Below, piece by piece: positions 23,583 to 32,056 of a stretch of DNA of 45,108 nucleotides. Numbering within the stretch: position 1 is the stretch's first letter; each line of letters opens with the position of its first letter. The stretch is taken from assembly GCF_005889745.1 (NCBI RefSeq), contig NZ_VCKZ01000015.1, forward strand, positions 1-45,108. Reading direction: 5' to 3'. This DNA comes from Actinomadura geliboluensis (GTDB taxonomy: Bacteria; Actinomycetota; Actinomycetes; Streptosporangiales; Streptosporangiaceae). Made by a program: the position numbers and the translations under genes. Under the pieces are notes generated by a model, which worked only from the letters and a program-made list of their open reading frames with translations, was not told the origin of the DNA and did no database searches.

Positions 23583-24212
23583 ATGGCCGACACGAACGTC
23601 CAGCCGCCGCGCGGCAAGGCCGGGGGCGGCGCGAGCCGCGAGGGCGAACGGCGGCGGCAGATCCTGGCCGCGGCCGGAACGGTGTTCGCCCGGCAGGGCT
23701 ACCACGGGGCCCGGATGGACGACGTCGTGGCCGAGTCCGGGCTGAGCAAGGGCACCTTGTACTGGTACTTCAAGAGCAAGGAGGAGCTGGCGACGGCGCT
23801 GGTGCACCAGATCCTGGACGCCGAGCACGCCGGTCTGTCGGCCGCCGGCGGCCCGGAACGCCCCGCCGCCGAGAGGCTCGAAGAGCTGGCACGAGGGTTC
23901 GCGCGCGGCCTCACCGCCGACGCCGACCGGGCGCTCCTGACCCTGGAGCTGCTCACGCTCGCCCAGCGCGTCCCGCAGATCAAGGTGTGCTTCACCGCGC
24001 ACCACGCGCGTTTCGCCGAGCAGCTGCGCGCCCTGCTCCTGGAGATCGCCGGGGACGGCGAGGACGCCGAGCGCCGGGCCGGTTCCGCCGCCACCGGGCT
24101 GGCCGCCCTGGTCGACGGCCTGGTCCTGCACTGGACACTGTCCGACGCGGACTTCGACCTGGAAGCCCGCCTCGTGGACGCGGTCTCGGCCCTGGTCCGC
24201 GGCCTGCACTGA
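23583..24212 (+). CDS. TetR-family repressor
   Basis: A 209-residue regulator. The N-terminal helix-turn-helix reads RRRQILAAAGTVFARQGYHG, then MDDVVAESGLSKGTLYWYFKSKEEL, followed by an all-helical ligand/dimerization domain. GGGAGGA precedes the ATG at 23583. The divergent MMPL exporter and the dyads between them make it a local drug- or lipid-responsive repressor. Confidence 0.93.
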   Translation: MADTNVQPPRGKAGGGASREGERRRQILAAAGTVFARQGYHGARMDDVVAESGLSKGTLYWYFKSKEELATALVHQILDAEHAGLSAAGGPERPAAERLEELARGFARGLTADADRALLTLELLTLAQRVPQIKVCFTAHHARFAEQLRALLLEIAGDGEDAERRAGSAATGLAALVDGLVLHWTLSDADFDLEARLVDAVSALVRGLH

Positions 24213-24372
24213 GCGGGGCGACACACGTCAGGCGGCCCGACCTCCGCAAACGACCGCGGGCCCGCCGCCCACGTGGCGACGAGCCCGCGACAACAAAACC
24301 CTCTCCGATCAGGCGTCCTGACCGGCCTTGTCCCCGCCCTCGGTCACCGCGGGGCGCGCCGCGCGGGTGGGG

Positions 24373-25302
24373 TCAGGAGTTGGTGGTGATCTGCGGGTCG
24401 CCGAGCGGGGGGCCGAAGCCGCGTCCCCAGACGGTCCCGGTGCCGGGGACGGCGACCAGCTGATAGACCCCGCTGATGGCCGGCCCGTACTGCTTGGTCC
24501 AGGTCGTGCCGTCGAGGGAGTACACCGAGTACTCGTTGGAGATGCCACCGGCCGCCCACAGCCTTCCGGTCGCGTCCTGGGTGATGGTGCGCGCGAGGAG
24601 CCCCGCGGGGACCGGGACCTCCGACCAGCCTCCGGCCGTCCTGCGCCACACGCGGGCGGCGATGTCGTCGAGCGGGTCGAGGTCGGCCAGGGCGTAGAGC
24701 CCGGACGGGCCGTTCGCCGCGGCGCGGACGGGCTCGGCGGCCGGAGGATCGACCGTCTCGTAGGCGTCACCCGTCCACAGGGCGTCCGGGGGTAGGGGCG
24801 AGGGGTCCCAGCCGGAGCCGTTCCACTTGTAGGCCGTCCCGTCCGACCATGCCGTGGCATAGACGCCGCCGGTGCCCGCCTCGATGTCAGAGACGTGCGG
24901 AGGCGGCGCGACCTTCTGGAACGCGGCGCCGTCGAAGCGCGCCATGTAGCCGCCGCCCATCACCCAGACCTCGCCGGGGGCCGCGGCGACCTCGTAGATC
25001 GAGCCCTGGCCGGTCCAGCCGTTCAGCGGGTACTCCTTCCAGCCCGACCCGTCCCACCGCCGGACGACCGGGTTGCCGTAGCTGACGGGCAGCGGCAGGC
25101 CGGGGATGTAGCCCTGGACGCCGGCGATCCAGACGCTGCCGGGTCCGGCGGCGGCGATGTCCTCGATGCGGTTCTGCCACCACAGGAACGGCAGCGGCAC
25201 CGAATGCCACGCGGCGGCATGAGCGGTTCCCGGAGTCAACAGGCTGAGGCCGAGGACGGCGGACAGCAGGAGCCCGCCGATGCGCCTTGGGGGGATTCTC
25301 AT
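24373..25302 (-). CDS. Secreted protein with propeller-like W-G-S-G-W repeats
   Basis: A 309-residue protein with a Sec signal peptide (cleavage likely after GTAHA, about residue 28). The mature part repeats a pattern of GxVWxxG followed by xRxxGxxW, for example GPGSVWIAGVQGYIPG, RRWDGSGWKEYP, GEVWVMGGGYMARFDG and YKWNGSGWDP, at about 45-60-residue spacing. This resembles blades of a beta-propeller (lectin or sialidase-like). No catalytic motif is seen. It follows TetR convergently across about 160 bases without a gene. Confidence 0.75.
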   Translation of the reverse strand: MRIPPRRIGGLLLSAVLGLSLLTPGTAHAAAWHSVPLPFLWWQNRIEDIAAAGPGSVWIAGVQGYIPGLPLPVSYGNPVVRRWDGSGWKEYPLNGWTGQGSIYEVAAAPGEVWVMGGGYMARFDGAAFQKVAPPPHVSDIEAGTGGVYATAWSDGTAYKWNGSGWDPSPLPPDALWTGDAYETVDPPAAEPVRAAANGPSGLYALADLDPLDDIAARVWRRTAGGWSEVPVPAGLLARTITQDATGRLWAAGGISNEYSVYSLDGTTWTKQYGPAISGVYQLVAVPGTGTVWGRGFGPPLGDPQITTNS

Positions 25303-25335
25303 GGACGACCATCATCCTGACCCGACCCATTTTCC

Positions 25336-25351
25336 GCCAGTGTTCACTGGC
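25336..25351. promoter_or_regulatory. 16-bp dyad upstream of the secreted protein gene
   Basis: GCCAGTG and CACTGGC flank TT at 25336-25351, 34 bases upstream of the ATG at 25302 and downstream of the ABC permease stop. Position suits an operator; it is too short for a good terminator. Confidence 0.4.
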
Positions 25352-25394
25352 ATGGACGCCGTCCGGAACCGGCTGCAACGGGGCCGGCCGGTGG

Positions 25395-26156
25395 CTAGGC
25401 GGTCTTGCGGCGGTAGACGAGCATGGCGAGGGCGTACGCGGTGAGGAGGATGCCGGCGCACCAGGCGAGGGCGGTCCAGATGTCGCCGCTGACCGGCTGC
25501 TGCGCGAGCAGGGCGCGGATCGTGTCGACGATGGACGTCACCGGCTGGTTGTCGGCGAAGGCGCGCACCGGGGCGGGCATGGTGCCGGTCGGCACGAAGG
25601 CCGAGCTGATGAACGGCAGGAAGACGATCGGGTAGGCGGAGGCGCTCGCGCCGTCCATCGTCTTCGCGGTCAGGCCCGCGATGACGGCGACCCAGGTCAG
25701 CGTGAGGGTGAACAGGGCCAGGATGCCGGCGACCGCGAGCCACGCCGCCACCCCGGCGCCCGAGCGGAAGCCCATGGCGAGGGCGACGAGCACCACGACC
25801 GCGAGCGACGCCATGTTGGCGACCAGCGCGGTCAGCACGTGCGCCCACAGCATGCTCGACCGGGCGGTCGGCATCGACTGGAACCGCTCGAAGATGCCGT
25901 TCTTCATGTCCGCGAAGAGGCGGAACGCCGTGTACGAGATGCCCATCGCGACCGTCAGGGGCAGGACGCCGGGCAGCAGGTAGTCCACATACGAGGCGGA
26001 CCCGGTGTCGATCGCGCCGCCGAAGACGTAGACGAACAGCAGCATGAGGGCGACCGGCATGACGGCGGTCGTGATGACGGTGTCCGGGCTGCGCGCGATG
26101 TGGCGCAGGGACCGGCCCAGCAGGACGGTGGTGTCGGCGGCGAAGTGCGCGGCCAT
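25395..26156 (-). CDS. ABC-2 type exporter permease (DrrB-like)
   Basis: A 253-residue permease with six membrane helices. MKNGIFERFQSMPTARSSML is the conserved cytoplasmic loop of DrrB-type ABC-2 permeases, and the PIVFLPFISSAFVPTGTMP stretch before helix five is typical too. Its start overlaps the ATPase stop, so the two are co-translated. It likely exports a lipophilic compound; substrate unknown. Confidence 0.92.
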   Translation of the reverse strand: MAAHFAADTTVLLGRSLRHIARSPDTVITTAVMPVALMLLFVYVFGGAIDTGSASYVDYLLPGVLPLTVAMGISYTAFRLFADMKNGIFERFQSMPTARSSMLWAHVLTALVANMASLAVVVLVALAMGFRSGAGVAAWLAVAGILALFTLTLTWVAVIAGLTAKTMDGASASAYPIVFLPFISSAFVPTGTMPAPVRAFADNQPVTSIVDTIRALLAQQPVSGDIWTALAWCAGILLTAYALAMLVYRRKTA

Positions 26157-26968
26157 CAGCGTTCCTCACTCATCGCGCCGGCGCCGCCGACGACGGCGAA
26201 GTAGACGTCGTCGAGGGTCGGCTGCTTCTCGACGTACTCGACCTCGGCGGGCGGGAGCAGCCGCCGCAGCTCGGCGAGGGAGCCGTTCACGATGATCCGG
26301 CCCCGGTGCAGGATCGCGATGCGGTCGGCGAGCTGCTCGGCCTCGTCCAGGTACTGCGTCGTGAGCAGGATCGTCGTGCCGCGCCCGGCGAGTTCCCGGA
26401 CGGTCTGCCACACCTCGGTGCGCGCCTCGGGGTCGAGGCCCGTCGTCGGCTCGTCGAGGAAGATGACCGGCGGGTCGCCGATGAGGCTCATCGCGATGTC
26501 GAGGCGGCGGCGCATGCCGCCCGAGTACGTCGCCGCCCTCCGGTCGGCCGCGTCCGCCAGCGCGAAGCGGGCGAGCAGCTCGTCCGCGATCGCGCGCGGG
26601 GACTTCAGGTGCCGCAGCCGGGCGACGAGCTCCAGGTTCTCGCGCCCGGTGAGGATCTCGTCCACGGCCGCGAACTGCCCGGTCAGGCTGATGGACTCCC
26701 GCACGTCCGCGGCGCGGGCGGCGACGTCGAAGCCGTTGACGCGGGCGGTCCCGGCGTCGGCCTTGAGCAGCGTCGCGAGGATCTTCACGACCGTGGTCTT
26801 GCCCGCGCCGTTCGAGCCGAGCAGGGCGAAGACGCCGCCCCGCGCGACGTCGAAGTCGACGCCGCGCAGCACCTTCAGGTCCTTGTAGGACTTCTCCAGG
26901 CCCCGCACGTGGATGACCTGGTGCTCGGCCTCCGAAGGCGCCGGAGCCGCCGATGTCGCCGATGTCAT
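26156..26968 (-). CDS. ABC exporter ATPase (DrrA-like)
   Basis: A 270-residue ATPase: Walker A GSNGAGKTT, signature YSGGMRRRLDIAMSL, Walker B VIFLDEPTTGLD, switch region LLTTQYLDEAEQLADR, and a C-terminal DrrA-type extension (EYVEKQPTLDDVYFAVV). It is in a run of five genes with four-base or near overlaps, starting from the DUF2089 regulator at 28071. Confidence 0.94.
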   Translation of the reverse strand: MTSATSAAPAPSEAEHQVIHVRGLEKSYKDLKVLRGVDFDVARGGVFALLGSNGAGKTTVVKILATLLKADAGTARVNGFDVAARAADVRESISLTGQFAAVDEILTGRENLELVARLRHLKSPRAIADELLARFALADAADRRAATYSGGMRRRLDIAMSLIGDPPVIFLDEPTTGLDPEARTEVWQTVRELAGRGTTILLTTQYLDEAEQLADRIAILHRGRIIVNGSLAELRRLLPPAEVEYVEKQPTLDDVYFAVVGGAGAMSEER

Positions 26969-27405
26969 TCGCAGAACACCTGCACCTTCGCGTCGGAGTC
27001 GTCGACGTCCACGATGAGGTCGTCGAGGTGCTCGATGAGGTCCTCGACGTGCTGGGGCTTGAGCTCGGTGAGGTCGATCGGCACCCCCGACTTGGCCAGC
27101 TCGGCGTTGGCCTTGGCGAGCGCCTGCGGCGGGACGAGGGCCGCGATCCGGACCCCGGCGCGCAGCAGTTGCAGCGGGATCCGCACGTTGATCTTGCCGG
27201 GGCCGTCGGCTCCGTCGTCCGTCCAGCGCACCATCACCCGCAGGTACTTCGGACGGGCGGCCGGGCGGGCGGCCGGTGGCGGCTCGGCCGTCGGCGGCGC
27301 CTCCGGCCGGGCCCGTTCGAGGGCGTTGATCAGCCGCTCGGCCTCGTCCGCGGTGATCTTGCCCTCGGCCAGCATCTGCAGGATCTGGCGGCGTTGCTCG
27401 TTCAT
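26965..27405 (-). CDS. SHOCT-like/YvlB-N-terminal-type protein
   Basis: A 146-residue cytosolic protein. Residues 1-30 (RRQILQMLAEGKITADEAER) form the short two-helix SHOCT-like domain found at the N-terminus of YvlB/LiaX-type proteins. A proline-rich linker follows, then a domain of unknown type rich in acidic residues (IEHLDDLIVDVDDSDAKV). Proteins of this kind occur with DUF2089 regulators and envelope-stress ABC exporters; the mechanism is not known to me. Its stop overlaps the ATPase start. Confidence 0.75.
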   Translation of the reverse strand: MNEQRRQILQMLAEGKITADEAERLINALERARPEAPPTAEPPPAARPAARPKYLRVMVRWTDDGADGPGKINVRIPLQLLRAGVRIAALVPPQALAKANAELAKSGVPIDLTELKPQHVEDLIEHLDDLIVDVDDSDAKVQVFCE

Positions 27406-27424
27406 CGCTGCTCTCTCCTCCGCC

Positions 27425-27685
27425 TCATCTGATGCTCAGGAGCACGGCCATCGGGCCCTGCTCGTACTCGATCCGGGTGCCGGGCAGCGCCCGCACCAGT
27501 TGCCCGACGCCCCGCAGCGCGGCCACCGGCCGCACCCGGAAGACGAGGCACGCGACCAGCCCGCCGATCACGGCGAGCAGCAGCAGCGGCGACAGCACCA
27601 GCACGACCGGCACGACGGGGACGTACAGCCGCAGCCGGCGGCCGCCGGTGCGGCGGTACCGCACCGTGACCAGCTGCGGGATCAC
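27425..27685 (-). CDS. Small membrane protein of the DUF2089 operon
   Basis: An 86-residue protein with one strong hydrophobic hairpin (LYVPVVPVVLVLSPLLLLAV continuing to VACLVF) and a C-terminal tail with ALPGTRIEYEQGPMAV. The GTG at 27685 overlaps the stop of the DUF2089 gene (GTGA), which decides this start. It lies between the regulator and SHOCT-like genes, so it is probably the membrane anchor or sensor of the system (inference). Confidence 0.7.
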   Translation of the reverse strand: MIPQLVTVRYRRTGGRRLRLYVPVVPVVLVLSPLLLLAVIGGLVACLVFRVRPVAALRGVGQLVRALPGTRIEYEQGPMAVLLSIR

Positions 27686-28071
27686 TGGAGGTCCTCGAGT
27701 TCGGCCAGCGCCTCCTGAGCGCTGATCTCCCCGCGCCGCAGGCGGTCGACCACGTCGGCCCCGGTGGGGGGCGGGTCGGTGTCGACGAAGTCGAGGCGCT
27801 CGGCGATCCGGTTCAGCCGGGCCTTGACCGTCGGGTAGCTCACCCCGAAGACCCGCTCCATCTCCTTGATCGAGCCGTGCGCCCGGACGAACGCGGCGAC
27901 GAACACCTGGTCGTCCACGCTGAGCTGGGCGAGCTGCGGCGGCTCGAACTGCCCCTCGACCACGACGCCGCTGCCGGCGAGGCGGACCCGCTCGACCACG
28001 AACGGCCGCCCGTGGGTCAGGTCCGTCAGTTCCTGCCACTCCACTCTCGGCCCCCTCACTCTCGACGCCAT
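27682..28071 (-). CDS. DUF2089-family transcriptional regulator-like protein
   Basis: A 129-residue protein. Residues 45-85 contain a helix-turn-helix resembling a sigma-factor/RNA-polymerase-like segment (SVDDQVFVAAFVRAHGSIKE, then VFGVSYPTVKARLNRI), characteristic of DUF2089. A C-terminal helical hairpin (VVDRLRRGEISAQEALAEL) resembles a SHOCT-type element like that of the downstream protein. First gene of the five-gene operon with the ABC exporter. Confidence 0.8.
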   Translation of the reverse strand: MASRVRGPRVEWQELTDLTHGRPFVVERVRLAGSGVVVEGQFEPPQLAQLSVDDQVFVAAFVRAHGSIKEMERVFGVSYPTVKARLNRIAERLDFVDTDPPPTGADVVDRLRRGEISAQEALAELEDLQ

Positions 28072-28263
28072 GACCGCTGTCCACTTTGTATCTTGATTAT
28101 CTTAAGCAGTCAACGCGAGAACCTTGATTTTTCGAACCTGACCTTCAAGGATCTAGAGTCTATAGAGCGGACACGTCACCAAACCGGACGACTAGTCCGC
28201 GCATGCCACATCACCCGAGCGCGGTGATCCGCTCCCGGGTGGTGGTGTGAGGGAAGGGGTTGC
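28072..28263. promoter_or_regulatory. AT-richer promoter region of the DUF2089 operon
   Basis: This gap is distinctly AT-richer than its surroundings (28085-28185). CCTTGA (28123 region) and TCAAGG (28145 region) form a spaced inverted repeat around TTTTTCGAACCTGACC. It holds the promoter for the operon reading left; the TetR gene reads in the same direction and ends at 28264. Confidence 0.5.
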
Positions 28264-28857
28264 TCAGGGCGCGAAGGCGCGGAGGGTGACGTCCACGAGG
28301 GCGTCGGCGTACTCGGCGGTGAGCGGGCCGGAGCGGTGCAGCCAGCGCTGGAAGAGCGGGGCGTACAGCACTTCGAGGACGAGGTCGAGGTCGGCGTCCC
28401 GGTGCAGCTGGCCCGCCCGCTGGGCACTGCGCAGCCGTTCCTTCTTGGCCTCGTCAATGGGGCCGGCGAGCTTCTCGCGGTACAGGGCGGCGAGGGCGGG
28501 GTCGTCGGCGATCTGCGTGTTGAGCGCTCTGAGCGGCGCCTCGAACGCCGGGTCGGCGAACTCGGCGGCGGTCGCCCGCATGACGGTCTTGAGGTCGGCT
28601 TCGAGGTCGCCGGTGTCGGGCAGCCGGACGCCGTCGGCGCCCTCGCTGAGCGCGAGGAACGCGTCGAAGATCACCGCGCCCTTGGACGGCCACCAGCGGT
28701 AGATGGTCTGCTTGCCGACTCCGGCGCGCGCGGCGATCGCCTCGATCGACATCTTGGCGTACCCCACCTCGGCGACCAGCTCGCGCGCGGCGGCGAGGAC
28801 GGCCCGGCGGGAGCGCTCGCTGCGCCGGGCGGGGTTCGGCTTTCCGGTGGCGGCCAC
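28264..28857 (-). CDS. TetR-family repressor
   Basis: A 197-residue regulator. The helix-turn-helix reads RSRRAVLAAARELVAEVGYA, then MSIEAIAARAGVGKQTIYRWWPSKGAVIF, with a C-terminal domain of the TetR_C_11/16-like kind. The GTG at 28857 is preferred: a longer frame to ATG 28935 would translate through both operators. It is divergent from the ABC-F gene. Confidence 0.88.
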   Translation of the reverse strand: MAATGKPNPARRSERSRRAVLAAARELVAEVGYAKMSIEAIAARAGVGKQTIYRWWPSKGAVIFDAFLALSEGADGVRLPDTGDLEADLKTVMRATAAEFADPAFEAPLRALNTQIADDPALAALYREKLAGPIDEAKKERLRSAQRAGQLHRDADLDLVLEVLYAPLFQRWLHRSGPLTAEYADALVDVTLRAFAP

Positions 28858-28882
28858 GGCCCGGAGCCTAGCATCCGGCGAG

Positions 28883-28952
28883 ACGAGACGGTCCGTCTTG
28901 ACAGAACGGCGGCCGGCGCTCATCCTGAATGTCACGAGACGGACCGTCTCGT
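28883..28952. promoter_or_regulatory. Two GAGACGG/CCGTCTC operators between tetR and ABC-F genes
   Basis: ACGAGACGG-A-CCGTCTCGT (28934-28952) is a perfect 19-base dyad. A second, slightly imperfect site, ACGAGACGG-T-CCGTCTTGA, lies at 28883-28901, 51 bases away, about five helical turns. The even spacing on one face of the helix suggests cooperative TetR binding. Confidence 0.75.
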
Positions 28953-28983
28953 CTCAGCACCGGCGAACGGGAGGTGGGGCCCT

Positions 28984-30606
28984 CTGCGCACCCATGCTCA
29001 ACTGGCCCTCGACCAGGTCACCAAGCGCTACGGCACGCGCGTCGTCCTCGACCGGGTGTCGCTCAGCGTCAAGCCCGGGGAGCGGCTGGGCGTGATCGGC
29101 GACAACGGGTCGGGCAAGTCGACGCTGCTCAAGCTGATGGCGGGCGCCGAGCGTCCGGACAACGGCGAGCTCGTGGTCGCCGCGCCCGGCGGCACCGGGT
29201 ACCTGCCGCAGTCGCTCGAACTGCCGTCCCATGCCACGGTCGCCGACGCCGTCGATCTCGCGCTGGCCGACCTGCGCGAGCTGGAGGCGCGGATGCGGGC
29301 GGCCGAGCGCGGTCTCGGCGGGGACGGCGCGGAGCTGGACTCCTACGCGCAGGCGGTGGCGGAGTTCGAGGCGCGGGGCGGCTACGAGGCCGACACGCGC
29401 GTGGAGGTCGCGCTGCACGGCCTCGGCCTGCCGGGGCTCGACCGGGACCGCAGGCTCGGGACGCTCTCGGGCGGCGAGCGGTCCCGGCTCGCCCTCGCCG
29501 GCGCGCTGGCGTCCGCCCCGGAGCTGCTGCTTCTCGACGAGCCGACCAACGACCTGGACGACCGGGCCACGGCCTGGCTGGAGCAGCGGCTGCGCACCCA
29601 CCGGGGCACGGTCGTGGTGATCACGCACGACCGGATGTTCCTGGACCGGGTCACCACCGCCATCGTCGAGGTGGCCGACGGGCAGGTGCGCCGCTACGGC
29701 GACGGATACGCCGGTTACCTCGCGGCCAAGGCCGCCGAACGGGCGGCGCAGGCACGTGCCCACGAGGAGTGGCGGACGGAGCTGGACAGGCACGCCACCC
29801 TGGTCACGGCCAACGCCGGCCGACTGGCAGCGATCCCCCGCAAGATGGCCAAGGCGGGCATGGGCACGGGAGCCTGGCGGGCGCGCTCGCGCACGCACGG
29901 GGCGGCGGGCCGCATCCGGCAGTCGCAGCAGCGGCTGCGCTGGCTCCACGACCACCCGGCCCCGCCGCCTCCAGAGCCGCTGCGCTTCAGCGGCGTCCCC
30001 GCCACCGCGGGCGTCGCCGCAGGTGACGAGGTCGCGGCGCTCGACGGCGTGGTGGTGGCGGGACGGCTCCGCCTGGCGTCCTTGACCGTCCGCGCAGGAG
30101 AGCGGCTGCTCGTCACCGGCCCCAATGGAGCGGGCAAGACGACGCTGATGCGCGTGCTCGCCGGAGAGCTGCGGCCGGACGCGGGCGAGGTGCGGCGAAC
30201 CGGCCGGGTCGGCTTCTTCCGGCAGGACACACCGGACATCGACCCGCGAACCGCTGACATGACCGTCCTGCGGGCTTATGCACTGGGACGTCCGGGAAGC
30301 CTGGACGAGCACGCGGACGCGCTGCTCGCCCTCGGCCTGTTCCAGCCGTCCGACCTGGGCCTGCGCCTGCGCGAGCTGTCCTACGGCCAGCGGCGCCGGA
30401 TCGAGCTGGCGCGGCTGATGAGCGAGCCCGTCGACCTGCTCCTGCTGGACGAGCCGACCAACCATCTGTCACCGGTGCTGGCGGAGCAGTTGGAGGAAGC
30501 GCTGGCGTTCTATGCGGGGGCGCTGGTGGTGGTCACGCACGACCGGCGGCTGCGGGCCTCGTTCACCGGGTCCCGTCTCGAACTGCCCGAAGGCTCGGCC
30601 CGGTAG
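28984..30606 (+). CDS. ABC-F family ATPase (ribosome-protection type)
   Basis: About 540 residues with two ABC domains on one chain and no membrane segments. First domain: Walker A GDNGSGKST, signature LSGGERSRLALAGAL, Walker B LLLDEPTNDLD. Second: GPNGAGKTT, LSYGQRRRIELARLM, LLLDEPTNHLSP. The linker between them (about residues 240-330) is charged and helical, as in antibiotic-resistance ABC-F proteins that dislodge drugs from ribosomes. No ATG or GTG lies in frame near the expected N-terminus; a CTG at 28984, nine bases after GGGAGG, gives the normal family start. TetR control suggests drug-inducible expression. It overlaps the convergent transporter gene by 44 bases. Confidence 0.85.
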   Translation: MRTHAQLALDQVTKRYGTRVVLDRVSLSVKPGERLGVIGDNGSGKSTLLKLMAGAERPDNGELVVAAPGGTGYLPQSLELPSHATVADAVDLALADLRELEARMRAAERGLGGDGAELDSYAQAVAEFEARGGYEADTRVEVALHGLGLPGLDRDRRLGTLSGGERSRLALAGALASAPELLLLDEPTNDLDDRATAWLEQRLRTHRGTVVVITHDRMFLDRVTTAIVEVADGQVRRYGDGYAGYLAAKAAERAAQARAHEEWRTELDRHATLVTANAGRLAAIPRKMAKAGMGTGAWRARSRTHGAAGRIRQSQQRLRWLHDHPAPPPPEPLRFSGVPATAGVAAGDEVAALDGVVVAGRLRLASLTVRAGERLLVTGPNGAGKTTLMRVLAGELRPDAGEVRRTGRVGFFRQDTPDIDPRTADMTVLRAYALGRPGSLDEHADALLALGLFQPSDLGLRLRELSYGQRRRIELARLMSEPVDLLLLDEPTNHLSPVLAEQLEEALAFYAGALVVVTHDRRLRASFTGSRLELPEGSAR

Positions 30607-32056
30607 CGGTCGCCTCCAGCAGTTGCCGGGTCTCGGGGTGGCGGGCGGCATCGAGGCCGTCCGCCGGGAGGTCTTCGACGATCCGGCCGTCGCCGAGGAC
30701 GACGACCCGGTCGGCGACGCGGCGGGCGACGCGCAGGTCATGGGTGACCAGGACGATGGTCAGCCCGTGGTCGCGGCGCAGGTCGTCCAGCAGGCGCAGG
30801 ATGCGTTCCTGGGTGAGGACGTCCAGGCCGCTGGTGGGCTCGTCGGCGAGGAGGACGCGCGGCTCCTGCGCGAGCGCTCGGGCGATGCCCACCCGCTGGC
30901 GTTCGCCGCCCGACAGCGTCGCGGGGCGGCGCGCGGCCACGGCGGGGTCGAGACCGACACGGCGGAGCAGCTCGTCACGGAACGGGCCGGCTTCGGCGAT
31001 GACCTGGCGGACGGTGTGGCGGGGGTCGAAGGAGGCGAGCGGGTCCTGGAAGATCAGCCCGGTCCGGTGCCTGACGGCTCGCCGGTCGCGGGCGCGCATG
31101 GCCCAGACGTCCCGGCCGTCGCGCAGGACGGTGCCCTGGGCCGGACGGTCGAGCGCGGCGAGGGCCCCGATGAGAGTGGATTTGCCGGATCCGCTCCGGC
31201 CGACGACCGCGACCGCCTCCCCCGGCCGGACGTCCAGGTCGACCGCGTCCAAGGCGAGGGTCGTGCGGCGCCGGGACCGCAGCACCCGCCGCACTCCCTG
31301 AACGGCGAGACCCTCCCCGGTAGGGGACGTGGGCTCCACCTTCGCCAGCGAGCCCGGCGGTTCCGCCATCGCCGCCACCAGATCCCGGGCGAGGTCGCTG
31401 GACGGGTCGGTCAGGATCCGCCGGGCGGGGCCGTGCTCGACGATGCGGCCGTCCCGCATGACGGCGATGTCGTCGGCCCAGCGGGCGGCGGCGGCCAGGT
31501 CGTGGGTGATCAGCAGGATGGCGCGGCCCGCGGCCTCGGCGCGGACCAGGTCGAGCACCGTCGCCTGCGTGACGGGGTCGAGTGCGGTGGTGACCTCGTC
31601 GGCGATGAGGACGGGCGGCTCGTGCACCGTCGCGAGCGCGAGCGCCACGCGCTGCGCCTGCCCGCCCGACAGTTCGAAGGGGTGCGCGGCGGCCAGCGCC
31701 GGATCGAGGCCGAAGCGGGACAGCGCAGCGGCCGGGTCTCCGGTGCGGTGCGTCCTGATGGTCTCGGCGAGGTGCCGCCCGACGGTGACGGTCGGGTTCA
31801 GCGAGGCCAGGGCGTCCTGGAAGGCGTAGCCGACGTCCCGGCCGAGGACCGGCGGCCGCCCGTCCACCAGGACGGTGCCGCCGTGCGGTTGCAGGCCGGC
31901 GACGGCGCGGGCGGTGAGGGTCTTGCCGCTGCCGCTCGGGCCGACCAGCGCGAGGACGCGTCCGGCGGGGACGGCGAGGTCGACGCCGTGCACGACCCGG
32001 CGTCCGGGGACGTCGACGGTCAGGCCGGTGACGGTGAGTCCGGGATCTCCGGTCAC
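30563..32056 (-). CDS. Fused double-ATPase subunit of nickel/peptide ABC importer
   Basis: A 497-residue protein joining two DppD/DppF-like ATPases. First: Walker A GPSGSGKTL, LSGGQAQRVALALA, LIADEVTTALD. Second: GRSGSGKST, LSGGERQRVGIARAL, LLADEPTSGLD. The GTG at 32056 overlaps the permease stop (GTGA). Fused ATPases of this type occur in nickel, opine-metallophore and dipeptide uptake systems. In the first domain Walker A ends in Thr-Leu rather than Ser/Thr-Thr, a minor deviation. Convergent with ABC-F. Confidence 0.9.
   Translation of the reverse strand: MTGDPGLTVTGLTVDVPGRRVVHGVDLAVPAGRVLALVGPSGSGKTLTARAVAGLQPHGGTVLVDGRPPVLGRDVGYAFQDALASLNPTVTVGRHLAETIRTHRTGDPAAALSRFGLDPALAAAHPFELSGGQAQRVALALATVHEPPVLIADEVTTALDPVTQATVLDLVRAEAAGRAILLITHDLAAAARWADDIAVMRDGRIVEHGPARRILTDPSSDLARDLVAAMAEPPGSLAKVEPTSPTGEGLAVQGVRRVLRSRRRTTLALDAVDLDVRPGEAVAVVGRSGSGKSTLIGALAALDRPAQGTVLRDGRDVWAMRARDRRAVRHRTGLIFQDPLASFDPRHTVRQVIAEAGPFRDELLRRVGLDPAVAARRPATLSGGERQRVGIARALAQEPRVLLADEPTSGLDVLTQERILRLLDDLRRDHGLTIVLVTHDLRVARRVADRVVVLGDGRIVEDLPADGLDAARHPETRQLLEATATGPSLRAVRDGTR

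Noticed and set aside
24213-24372. Terminator with GCGGGC/GCCCGC arms between tetR and the secreted-protein gene
   Set aside because: The arms are short, widely separated and lack a U-run; in this GC content such a pairing is expected by chance.
28336-28983. Upstream in-frame extension of the ABC-F gene
   Set aside because: It is the antisense of the TetR gene and both operators; ABC-F similarity starts only at about 28990.
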